A stretch of DNA of 64,000 bases from Anaerocolumna aminovalerica. GTDB taxonomy: Bacteria > Bacillota > Clostridia > Lachnospirales > Lachnospiraceae. Location: assembly GCF_900115365.1 (NCBI RefSeq), contig NZ_FOWD01000006.1:1-64000 (forward strand). The letters run 5' to 3'. Shown piece after piece: positions 17,094-24,914 of this stretch. The position numbers and the translations under genes were made by a program. Every line of letters begins with the position of its first letter. Position 1 is the stretch's first letter. Under the pieces are notes generated by a model that was given only the letters and a program-made list of their open reading frames with translations, was not told the DNA's origin and made no database searches.

Positions 17094-20000
17094 TTACTCT
17101 AGAATAACAGTAATATTGCTTATTTTACCCTCTCTTACCTTCTCTGCCAATTCCCCGGAAAGAGCATTATTATGAACTGCCTTTCCACAATCCTCCAGTA
17201 GGATTTTTACTGCCTTAACTCCATTTTTACCATAGGTATCTCTTCGTTTCTCATTCCTGTATTTTACTGTACATCCGGATAATAAGGTAAAGGAAGTTTC
17301 ATTCTTCTCATCAAACATCCAGCCAGGTAATTTAGGCTCAAAATGTAACTTTAATTCTCCATTGTCATAAGTAAATATCCTTCCGCCCATAAACATTCGG
17401 ATCCACATAGATATCATCTCTGTGGTAGAACCGCTAAGACGGGCTACAAAGCCCCTTCCATGCACCTTGGGATCCGGATTCTCGCTGGAAGCTAAGAAAG
17501 AGGAATTCTCCAATATACTTCTTCCATACACTTCCGGTGAAAGAAATGGAATTAATGTGGTTTGCATTTCTTTATAAAACTGTTCATATAATCCTGCTTT
17601 CATCATGGAGAGCAGGTATTTGTATTCCATATGTAAAAATATACTTTCTCTCTCCAGCCATCCCGGGGTAAAGGCACGTATTCTGCCGTTTTCCATGGAT
17701 AACTGCTCAATAGGGACAGAGGTTTTATACATTTTTAACTTTCTATCATATAATTCACTGTTCTTAATATTGGAGCATAATCCGGCAGCCGTTTCTTCAT
17801 CTTCTATAGTACTAAGCATTTTGGTGGGCCCTTCCAGAAAAGAGGGTAAGGGCTGTACCGTAAATTTCTTTACGATGGCTTTTGGCAGTCCATAGTGGCT
17901 GATAACCGGATTGCCTTCCTTGTCAACCACCTGATCAAAGTCTGAAACTTGATATGTAAAATAGGTTGGCACAATACCATTTCCATAATGGACTGCTTTC
18001 TTAATTCCATCCTCTATTTTTTCGGCAAAGTTACAGAAGATGCTGTATATCTCCCAGGTGTTTATTATACGATTTGTTCCACTTAATTCAAATCTTGTGT
18101 TCTCGCGATATTCTTCCCTAATTGCTGCAACTCTGTCCCAATAGGTAAAATCATCCCAATTTTCTTCCCTTGCAGATTTTAATGTCTCTGAAACCTTTAT
18201 TAAGCAGTCACCTATTTCCATAGGAATTATAATTTCGCTGCTGCCTCTTACCACATTACAAATAAATTGAATCATACGCTTTAATTCAAAAGTTTCCGCC
18301 ATTCCGCTTCCGAATAGTCCGGGAAGTCCATTCATGGCATCATTCCAACCCGGTTTGCCCCCTTCCATCTCAACTCCCATACCATATGGATCCAGAGTAG
18401 AAAACTTATTTAATGCCAATGAAATAAGTTTTACCATCAAAGATGTTTCTACGTATTCACCTGATTTGGTCTTTAACCAGTTGGAACCTTCCTTCTGAAA
18501 ACCAGGTCTGTTTAATTTTTCTTCATCATGTACAAGAGCTCCATATTGCCTTACACCATTTTTACTGATAACATATTTCTCACTCCGTGGCAATACTCTT
18601 GCGGGGCTGTCATAGAAGCGGTAACTGATGTCCTGAAATAATAATTCCTGTTCTTTGTCGGGAAATATACTTAAATAGTTTTCTATCAAGTCCATATTAT
18701 AATCCCAATGATCACTCCAGTATCCTTCCCCGAATCCTGCTTCCATGTTCTGGTTACAACATGCCAGAATCTCTGTTAATAATTCATCTTCACTGCCCTT
18801 AATAGCAATGTTGTACCGGGCAATACAATTAGCTATCTGTCCAGGAGTAAAATTCCTGTCAATTACTTTTTGCAGTTTTACACTTTCTCTTCCTGCCATC
18901 TCTTGTAATAGTTCCTTTACTTTCTCATTGCAATCTCTTTTAACTGTAAATGTGGAGGGTCTTACTTCCAGCGGATTGTAACCATCAATTTGTATCAATT
19001 GAAAGAAAGTCTTAATATTAAAGTCTCCTACATCTTTATTAAAGAATAAATCATTTCTGCGGTTCTGATTCACATCCCTGAAGTTTCCGTTACCTTGTGA
19101 ATAATATTCACCGGCAATGGAAAAGAAGTTATAATCTCTTTCCGGATCTCCATGTTTACGACTAAAAAGATGCACTACCGATTTATTCTTATCTTTACCA
19201 AAGACAAACGGGTATCCTCCCCGTAGAAAGTTGTCCAGATAGCATTGTTCTATATATTGATCAAATACAGGATTGGAAGTATGGGTTTTCACATCTTTTG
19301 TTAAGTCATCCACTATCTCGTCAGCAAGATGTTCTATTCTGTCTTTGTATTCCTCTTTGCTGAACTCTTCTAATTTTTCGTTTACCTGTCCGGGAGAACC
19401 TGCATAACCAATAAAACTTGTTATCTCTTGTGTTTTAAGGGGCTGCAATTTCATTTTCAGTGGTGTAAAGCCACAGGGCACTTTGTTTACATAATATTGT
19501 GGCAGATTCATTAATTTATCTATATCATGCTCCATAAAACCTACTGGATTTACCAGTGACGTATCATAGCTAAATACTGTATCGGGATCATAAATTATAG
19601 GAATGACCTGCCCATTTATCACAGAAGCGTAGAAGTATCCTCCATGAATCTCAGTAACCTCCGCCGAATCATCACTGGAAGCACCCATAGTATAATAAGG
19701 TACATGATTTTCTGTATTTTTAACTTCCGTCCAGCTCTTTAGCAGATTGGACATTTCCTTAAAGGCTCCGTTATGTATGCCGTAAGGAATTATTTTAGGC
19801 ATTCCATCCAGCAGTTCCATATCTTTTTCCTGCTTATCCCTATTCTTTATCTCAACTTTTCTTACTAAAGCCCCTATCCTTTCTTTTGGTAATATAAAAT
19901 ACTTTACAGTGATATGTAATCCTATATCTTTATTTATTTCTTCAATTTTAATACTATTTCTGCGTATATACAGATTACGTTCTATTTGCTTTCCCATTGT

Positions 20001-20279
20001 CCGAAATGGTTCGTAATACTTACCATCCAGCTTTATAAAGGTTCGAAATCCCTTTAAAGGTGTATTTTCATAGGCGGTATTAGCAGGATTAAATTCCATA
20101 ATTGCATTATCTTTATTATGAATTCCAAAACTATTAATTCCTTGACCGCGGTTGGTGTAAAATACCCATAGAGGAATTCCCTTTACACCTGCCAGACCTG
20201 ATAAAAAGCTGGAAAACGGCGGCAGCTTATCATAATTCTTTATAACATAGGTATTACTTTGCAAACTATAATTTTTCAT
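17094..20279 (-). CDS. GH94-type beta-glucan/oligosaccharide phosphorylase (1,2-beta-oligoglucan phosphorylase-like)
   Basis: A 1061-residue cytosolic protein. An N-terminal glycosyltransferase-36-type beta domain (about residues 20-330, beginning PPFSSFLSGLAGVKGIPLWVFY with NRGQGINSFG) is followed by an (alpha/alpha)6 catalytic barrel (about 480-960). The loop GKPGWNDAMNGLPG near 645 matches the DWND loop that carries the catalytic Asp in GH94 enzymes. Cellobiose and chitobiose phosphorylases are about 800 residues; this length fits the longer 1,2-beta-oligoglucan phosphorylase group. It would phosphorolyse imported oligosaccharides to sugar 1-phosphate. The SD GGAGGGGAAAT precedes the ATG. 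It lies 47 bases behind a lacI gene in one operon. Substrate assignment is an inference. Confidence 0.75.
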   Translation of the reverse strand: MKNYSLQSNTYVIKNYDKLPPFSSFLSGLAGVKGIPLWVFYTNRGQGINSFGIHNKDNAIMEFNPANTAYENTPLKGFRTFIKLDGKYYEPFRTMGKQIERNLYIRRNSIKIEEINKDIGLHITVKYFILPKERIGALVRKVEIKNRDKQEKDMELLDGMPKIIPYGIHNGAFKEMSNLLKSWTEVKNTENHVPYYTMGASSDDSAEVTEIHGGYFYASVINGQVIPIIYDPDTVFSYDTSLVNPVGFMEHDIDKLMNLPQYYVNKVPCGFTPLKMKLQPLKTQEITSFIGYAGSPGQVNEKLEEFSKEEYKDRIEHLADEIVDDLTKDVKTHTSNPVFDQYIEQCYLDNFLRGGYPFVFGKDKNKSVVHLFSRKHGDPERDYNFFSIAGEYYSQGNGNFRDVNQNRRNDLFFNKDVGDFNIKTFFQLIQIDGYNPLEVRPSTFTVKRDCNEKVKELLQEMAGRESVKLQKVIDRNFTPGQIANCIARYNIAIKGSEDELLTEILACCNQNMEAGFGEGYWSDHWDYNMDLIENYLSIFPDKEQELLFQDISYRFYDSPARVLPRSEKYVISKNGVRQYGALVHDEEKLNRPGFQKEGSNWLKTKSGEYVETSLMVKLISLALNKFSTLDPYGMGVEMEGGKPGWNDAMNGLPGLFGSGMAETFELKRMIQFICNVVRGSSEIIIPMEIGDCLIKVSETLKSAREENWDDFTYWDRVAAIREEYRENTRFELSGTNRIINTWEIYSIFCNFAEKIEDGIKKAVHYGNGIVPTYFTYQVSDFDQVVDKEGNPVISHYGLPKAIVKKFTVQPLPSFLEGPTKMLSTIEDEETAAGLCSNIKNSELYDRKLKMYKTSVPIEQLSMENGRIRAFTPGWLERESIFLHMEYKYLLSMMKAGLYEQFYKEMQTTLIPFLSPEVYGRSILENSSFLASSENPDPKVHGRGFVARLSGSTTEMISMWIRMFMGGRIFTYDNGELKLHFEPKLPGWMFDEKNETSFTLLSGCTVKYRNEKRRDTYGKNGVKAVKILLEDCGKAVHNNALSGELAEKVREGKISNITVILE

Positions 20280-20326
20280 ATTTCCCCTCCATTTTGCAAT
20301 ACATTTACAGAAATGATACTGCTTTT

Positions 20327-21325
20327 CTATATTTTCACTTTACAGGACTCCCTGATTATCAGTTCGGGAGACAAACTGGAAATAATTCCTTCCGTAGGCT
20401 CATCATTCTCCACCAACCGCATTAATTCCAAAGCACTTCTGCTGCCAAGCTCCGTCACCGGACTGTGAATGGTAGTTAATGGGGGAGAATAATAAGATGC
20501 TAATGTATTATCATCAAATCCCACTATGCTTACCTGATCCGGAACTTTCACTCCGGCTTCTGTCAATGCACGGATACAGCCCCAGGCCATTTCATCATTA
20601 CCACAAAAAAATGCATCGGGCATCTTTATACCTTTCATTAATAATACTCTCATCTCACTGTAAGCAATGGCTTCTTCAAAATAGCCTCTCAGGATTATGT
20701 CTTCGTCCAAGGGCAACTGATATTTATTCATAACATTACAGAAAGACTGATATCTTTTACAATCATCGGAATTATCAATGCCATGAATATATCCGATTCG
20801 GCGGTGCCCTTGTTTTATCAGATATTCCGTTGCTAAAGCTGCTCCTTTTCCATTGTCAATCAGTATACTGGACATATGGTCTCCGGAGATTTCTCTGTCA
20901 ATAAAGACAATTGGCATCTTTGACTTGGCTATCCGATGGATATATTCATCAGACAAATATTCATTAAAGACAATAGCTCCCTGTACACCGGAAGAAATGA
21001 TCATTCCATAGATTTCTTCGCTGGTATTCCCATTGCTTACATAGATATTCAGCATATATCCCTTTCTCATAAATTGTAAATGAATGGACTGCATCAGCAT
21101 TTTGTAGAAATCACCCTGCACACTGGGTAAAAACAAGCCCAGGGTATTTTTCTTATTGGATTTTAGAAATTTAGCATTCATATTAGGCACATATTTCAGC
21201 TTTTCAACTGCATCTATTACCTTTTGGCGCGTTTCCGGTGCCACCACGTCTACATTGTTTAATACATTTGATACTGTTGATATAGCCACGCCGGATTCTT
21301 TTGCCACATCTTTAATCGTTATCAT
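20327..21325 (-). CDS. LacI-family regulator of the phosphorylase operon
   Basis: A 332-residue repressor. The N-terminal HTH is TIKDVAKESGVAISTVSNVLNN (hinge to about residue 60), followed by a periplasmic-binding-like sugar domain (about 62-332) with the family motifs GYIHGI and PDAFFCGNDEMAWG. The SD GGAGAGGT lies before the ATG. It is transcribed ahead of the phosphorylase gene. Two CG-centred palindromes in its upstream region are the likely binding sites, so it probably represses itself and the phosphorylase until an oligosaccharide or sugar phosphate binds (inference). Confidence 0.88.
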   Translation of the reverse strand: MITIKDVAKESGVAISTVSNVLNNVDVVAPETRQKVIDAVEKLKYVPNMNAKFLKSNKKNTLGLFLPSVQGDFYKMLMQSIHLQFMRKGYMLNIYVSNGNTSEEIYGMIISSGVQGAIVFNEYLSDEYIHRIAKSKMPIVFIDREISGDHMSSILIDNGKGAALATEYLIKQGHRRIGYIHGIDNSDDCKRYQSFCNVMNKYQLPLDEDIILRGYFEEAIAYSEMRVLLMKGIKMPDAFFCGNDEMAWGCIRALTEAGVKVPDQVSIVGFDDNTLASYYSPPLTTIHSPVTELGSRSALELMRLVENDEPTEGIISSLSPELIIRESCKVKI

Positions 21326-21418
21326 AATACCTCTCCGTTCTTTATAAGCAGATTCATCGCATTAAATTAAGCCAAATGGCAAATAGTGAAAGAACTAACA
21401 AATTTTTGCTATAATTGC

Positions 21419-21447
21419 ATTATAAATGATGATATTTATAAGTGCAA
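21419..21447 (-). promoter_or_regulatory. Promoter of lacI-phosphorylase operon
   Basis: On the minus strand the -35 is TTGCAC (21442-21447), the spacer is 17 bases and the -10 is TATAAT (21419-21424). A perfect LacI-type palindrome abuts the upstream edge of the -35. Confidence 0.65.
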
Positions 21448-21467
21448 TAATAAAAACGTTTTTATTA
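21448..21467. promoter_or_regulatory. LacI-type operator, proximal
   Basis: This is a perfect 20-base palindrome centred on CG with arms of the form TAATAAAAAC/GTTTTTATTA. It starts one base upstream of the lacI -35. A related core lies about 154 bases away at 21611, which would permit looping. Confidence 0.6.
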
Positions 21468-21603
21468 CATATTATATAGTCAAAATATACATATTATATC
21501 TAATTTATATAGATATGATTGTATTTTATTTTAAGCTGGCTTGTTTTTTTAACTAATGCAAAGAAATTTTCGCCTTATAACCTCCTATTTGTTTTCATTA
21601 ATT

Positions 21604-21620
21604 TATAAAACGTTTTTATA
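21604..21620. promoter_or_regulatory. LacI-type operator, distal
   Basis: The core AAAACGTTTT (21607-21616), flanked by TAT-like arms, matches the central decamer of the palindrome at 21448-21467. Symmetry outside the core is imperfect. The rest of the 515-base gap between the divergent genes at 21325 and 21840 is AT-rich, with no other clear gene or RNA. Confidence 0.45.
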
Positions 21621-21839
21621 TTGGTTTAACCTTTATTTCCTCCAAAGCCATACTTACTAAAATATGTATAAATACAGCTGGGAATTAAAAGTAAAGACTC
21701 TCCCAATAAGGAGTTCTAATTACTGAAAAATTCACAGTACTGCCTCAGCAAAGATTTTTTGTGTTCATTTATTCTATTAAACGAACATCTTTTAAAGATT
21801 CACTTATAATAATAAATAGCATATTTTTTGGGTGTTTAC

Positions 21840-22922
21840 ATGGGAAAGAAATTATATCCGACTATGTTACGTTACCATTACAATCAAATATCAGGCCAGC
21901 CTTTTCAAGAATTTCCTTATGAAATAGATATAATAGCTGTGGATTTATATGTTCCCTGGGCATTAGACTTAAGCCCAGATGGAAACATCTATTTTACAGA
22001 GCGGGATGGAAATGTTAGAAAAATTCAAAATGGCATGCCTCTTGATCAACCTCTTATTACCCTCCCACCTCCTTTTTCAAGTCAGGGAGAAGGGGGGTTA
22101 ATGGGTATTGCACTGGATCCTGATTTTTCACAAAATCATTATCTGTACATTATGTATACCTATATAGAAAGCAATGAAATATTTAACCGGGTAGCTCGTT
22201 TAGTTGAAGAAAATAATAAAGCAACTCTTAATCAGGTCATTCTGGATAGAATTCCGGGAGGACGAATTCATAATGGGGGAAGAATAAAGATTGGTCCGGA
22301 TCAAAGATTGTATATAACTACAGGAGATGTAGGAAACCCTTCATTAGCCCAAGATTTATCAAGTTTGGCAGGCAAAATTCTCCGTATTAATTTAGACGGC
22401 AGCATTCCGGAAGATAATCCTTTTATAGATTCTCCTATATATAGTTATGGGCATAGAAATCCCCAAGGTCTAACCTGGAGCGATAAAGGTATATTATATA
22501 GTACAGAACATGGGGAAACTGCTCATGATGAAGTAAACATTATTTTTCCCGGAGCCAATTACGGATGGCCGCTGGTGGAAGGGTATGATGTATTAAGTGA
22601 TTTACAGATACAAAGACCGCTTATCCAAAGCGGAGATGTAACATGGGCACCTTCCGGGATTGCTTATATTAATCAAGGACCTTGGGCAGGAAAATTGCTT
22701 ATTGCATGCCTTCGGGGCGAACAGCTGCTCCTCCTGTCTCTGGATGAAAACGGAACCTCGGTAACAGCAGTAGAACCATTGCTGGAAAATGAGTATGGGC
22801 GTTTACGTGAAGTTGTACAATGGATAGATGGTTCTGTTTATGTTACTACCAGTAATATGGATGGCAGAGGAATTCTTCGTCCGGGTGATGATAAAATCTT
22901 GTGTTTTACTCCAAAACTGTAA
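21840..22922 (+). CDS. Soluble sugar (glucose/sorbosone) dehydrogenase-like beta-propeller protein
   Basis: A 360-residue protein of the GSDH family related to YliI/Asd. It shows blade motifs PWALDLSPDGNIYFTERDGNVR (about residues 35-55), GEGGLMGIALDPDF, RIHNGGRIKIGPD, the HRNPQGLTW His motif and YGWPLVEG. Relatives oxidise aldoses with PQQ in the periplasm. Here no signal peptide is visible (MGKKLYPTMLRYHYN), so the protein should be cytosolic, and PQQ use in an anaerobe is doubtful. The ATG at 21840 was preferred to an upstream TTG; the SD is weak. It lies just upstream of a YiaK-type reductase that has its own promoter. Confidence 0.7.
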   Translation: MGKKLYPTMLRYHYNQISGQPFQEFPYEIDIIAVDLYVPWALDLSPDGNIYFTERDGNVRKIQNGMPLDQPLITLPPPFSSQGEGGLMGIALDPDFSQNHYLYIMYTYIESNEIFNRVARLVEENNKATLNQVILDRIPGGRIHNGGRIKIGPDQRLYITTGDVGNPSLAQDLSSLAGKILRINLDGSIPEDNPFIDSPIYSYGHRNPQGLTWSDKGILYSTEHGETAHDEVNIIFPGANYGWPLVEGYDVLSDLQIQRPLIQSGDVTWAPSGIAYINQGPWAGKLLIACLRGEQLLLLSLDENGTSVTAVEPLLENEYGRLREVVQWIDGSVYVTTSNMDGRGILRPGDDKILCFTPKL

Positions 22923-22954
22923 AGCTAATGATAGATGTGGAGCTTATACACCCC

Positions 22955-22982
22955 TTGACATCATCTTTTCCAATGTTATAAT
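22955..22982 (+). promoter_or_regulatory. Promoter upstream of yiaK-like gene
   Basis: The -35 is TTGACA (22955-22960), the spacer is 16 bases and the -10 is TATAAT (22977-22982), about 40 bases before the start codon. The reductase can therefore be expressed apart from the upstream dehydrogenase-like gene. Confidence 0.7.
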
Positions 22983-23024
22983 TAAATAACTCGATAAAAG
23001 ACAACAGTGTAAAAGGAAAAAACT

Positions 23025-24035
23025 ATGAGAATAAAATTTGAGGATTTACTAACTAAGTTTGAAAAGCTTTTAATAAGCAGAGGTTTTTCACAGGAAAATG
23101 CACATAAAGCTGCTACCGTATTTGCACAGTCAAGTGCTGATGGTATTTACTCACATGGAGTAAATCGTTTTCCACGAGTAATCTCCTACTTAGATAAAGG
23201 ATTGATTCAGCCTAATGCTTTATGCGAAAAAGTCTCCTCCTTTGGTTCATTTGAACGTTGGGACGGAAAACTAGGATTAGGGCCTTTAAATGCTTCCATT
23301 TGTATGGACAGAGCTTGTGAGTTAGCAACGGAAAATGGCATTGGTATCGTAGCTCTTAGCAATACCAACCATTGGATGAGAGGCGGCAGTTATGGATGGC
23401 AGGCTGCTAACAATGGTTGTATCGGCATATGTTGGACCAACACCACTCCAAATATGCCTGCTTGGGGAGGAAAAGATCCTAGGATAGGTAATAATCCATT
23501 TATTATCGCTATTCCAAGGTCCAATGGAGCCCATATTGTTTTAGACTGTGCCATGTCACAATTTGCCTACGGCAAGATTGAAGAAGCCAGAATGAAAGGA
23601 GAAAAACTTCCTGTACCAGGGGGATATGATACGATGGGTAATATGACTGCCGATCCTGCCGAAATTGAGAAAACAGGCCGGGTACTTCCTATGGGTTACT
23701 GGAAAGGTTCCGGTATGTCTATCCTATTAGATTTGGCCGCTGCTGTTCTATCCGGTGGTAATTCTTGTACCGAGATAGGAAAAAAATACGAAGAAGAGAT
23801 TGCTATATCTCAAATTATGATTGCAATTGATCCAAGTAAAATGGATACCAAAGAAATTTCTGATTCCATAATTAATACAGTAATTGAGGACATCAAGCAA
23901 TCAGAACCTATTAATGAAGGCGGTAAAATTTTCTATCCAGGGGAAAGAGAATATTTGACAAGACAAGATAATATGGAAAATGGTATCCCTGTATTAGATG
24001 AAGTTTGGGAAAAGATAAATGCATTGGAAAAATAA
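23025..24035 (+). CDS. yiaK: 2,3-diketo-L-gulonate reductase (YiaK/DlgD), Ldh2 family
   Basis: A 336-residue enzyme of the malate/L-lactate dehydrogenase-like (Ldh2) family with close resemblance to E. coli YiaK: YSHGVNRFPR (about residues 43-52), NHWMRGGSYGWQAA with the active-site His, GICWTNT, and PMGYWKGSGMSI. YiaK reduces 2,3-diketo-L-gulonate to 3-dehydro-L-gulonate with NAD(P)H in L-gulonate/ascorbate-type catabolism. No other yia genes are present here, so the physiological route is open. The SD AAAGGAAAA precedes the ATG. The 3' end overlaps the HAD gene by 17 bases, which suggests coupling. Confidence 0.86.
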   Translation: MRIKFEDLLTKFEKLLISRGFSQENAHKAATVFAQSSADGIYSHGVNRFPRVISYLDKGLIQPNALCEKVSSFGSFERWDGKLGLGPLNASICMDRACELATENGIGIVALSNTNHWMRGGSYGWQAANNGCIGICWTNTTPNMPAWGGKDPRIGNNPFIIAIPRSNGAHIVLDCAMSQFAYGKIEEARMKGEKLPVPGGYDTMGNMTADPAEIEKTGRVLPMGYWKGSGMSILLDLAAAVLSGGNSCTEIGKKYEEEIAISQIMIAIDPSKMDTKEISDSIINTVIEDIKQSEPINEGGKIFYPGEREYLTRQDNMENGIPVLDEVWEKINALEK

Positions 24036-24717
24036 TGAGAATAAGAATTTAAACTTAAATTATAAAGCAGTTATATTTGACATGGACGGTACCATGTTTG
24101 ATACCGAATACCTGGCTTCCTTAGCATGGAAAAGGGCTGGTGAAGAACTTAATTATTCAATTACGGAAGATATACTTTCTCAAGTCCGGGGAAGAAATAT
24201 AACAGATGCTATTCGAATATTTTCAGAGATTTTTGGAACTGACCAAGTCTATAAAAATGCCAAAGTTTTAAGAGACGGATATGTTGCCGATATGATAAAG
24301 CAAAATGGTATTCCCATTAAAAAAGGGCTTTTCGAACTTCTAGCGTTTTTAAGAGAGACCAATACAAAAATGGCAGTTGCAACTTCTTCGTACTGCGAGA
24401 GAGCCAAAAAGTATTTAATAGACGCCGGTGTCTATGATTACTTTGAGGCACATATCTATGGTGACATGGTAACCGAAAGTAAGCCAAATCCGGAGATATT
24501 TTTAATGGCAGCCCGTCAGCTTAATGTAAAAGCAGGGGAGTGTCTGGTATTGGAAGACAGTAAGTCTGGAATAAGGGCAGGTAAAAATGCTGGAATGTAT
24601 CCTATTCTAATTCCTGATTTAACCCCTCCGGATAAGGAAATGACAGAAAATGCTTCTCTGATTTGTAAAGACCTAATGGAAGTATTAGAGGTTTTAAAAA
24701 ACTCTATTCAGCAATAA
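24019..24717 (+). CDS. HAD-superfamily sugar-phosphatase / beta-phosphoglucomutase-like
   Basis: A 232-residue HAD subfamily I protein. Motif I is DMDGTMFDTE (about residues 21-30) with the nucleophile Asp and the acid/base Asp, motif II is VATSS, and motifs III/IV are KPNPEIFLMA and VLEDSKSGIRAG. The cap domain lies about residues 35-95. Relatives dephosphorylate sugar phosphates or interconvert beta-glucose phosphates. The start ATG lies inside the reductase gene. No clear SD is seen, in line with translational coupling. Association with a diketogulonate reductase suggests a role on a sugar-acid or sugar phosphate (inference). Confidence 0.8.
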   Translation: MHWKNNENKNLNLNYKAVIFDMDGTMFDTEYLASLAWKRAGEELNYSITEDILSQVRGRNITDAIRIFSEIFGTDQVYKNAKVLRDGYVADMIKQNGIPIKKGLFELLAFLRETNTKMAVATSSYCERAKKYLIDAGVYDYFEAHIYGDMVTESKPNPEIFLMAARQLNVKAGECLVLEDSKSGIRAGKNAGMYPILIPDLTPPDKEMTENASLICKDLMEVLEVLKNSIQQ

Positions 24718-24737
24718 TTCATACTAAAAACACAATT

Positions 24738-24792
24738 CAAGCCACCAACTTATAATCTGACCCAAAAGTTAAATTATAGTTGGTGGCTTATT
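24738..24792 (+). terminator. Terminator of the yiaK-HAD transcript
   Basis: The arms GCCACCAACT and AGTTGGTGGC with adjoining A/T pairs form a long stem, followed by TTATTCTT. It lies about 20 bases past the HAD stop. Confidence 0.6.
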
Positions 24793-24808
24793 CTTATATT
24801 AATTCAAT

Positions 24809-24860
24809 AAAATCTGCAATTTATAATCGGACACTTCAGTCCTATATAAATTGCAGATTC
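24809..24860 (-). terminator. Terminator-like long hairpin after the FAD/Rieske gene
   Basis: A 15-bp stem AATCTGCAATTTATA/TATAAATTGCAGATT encloses about 20 bases. On the minus strand it is followed by TTTATTG. It lies about 55 bases past the stop of the oxidoreductase gene. Confidence 0.55.
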
Positions 24861-24914
24861 TTCATATAAGAATATATTATAGGCTTATTTAGAATCTTCA
24901 GCCAGCAGCCACTC

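Noticed and set aside
21448-21467. CcpA cre site upstream of lacI
   Set aside because: The palindrome is CG-centred, but the arms are A/T runs without the TG...CA ends of a cre site; binding by the adjacent LacI protein is more likely.
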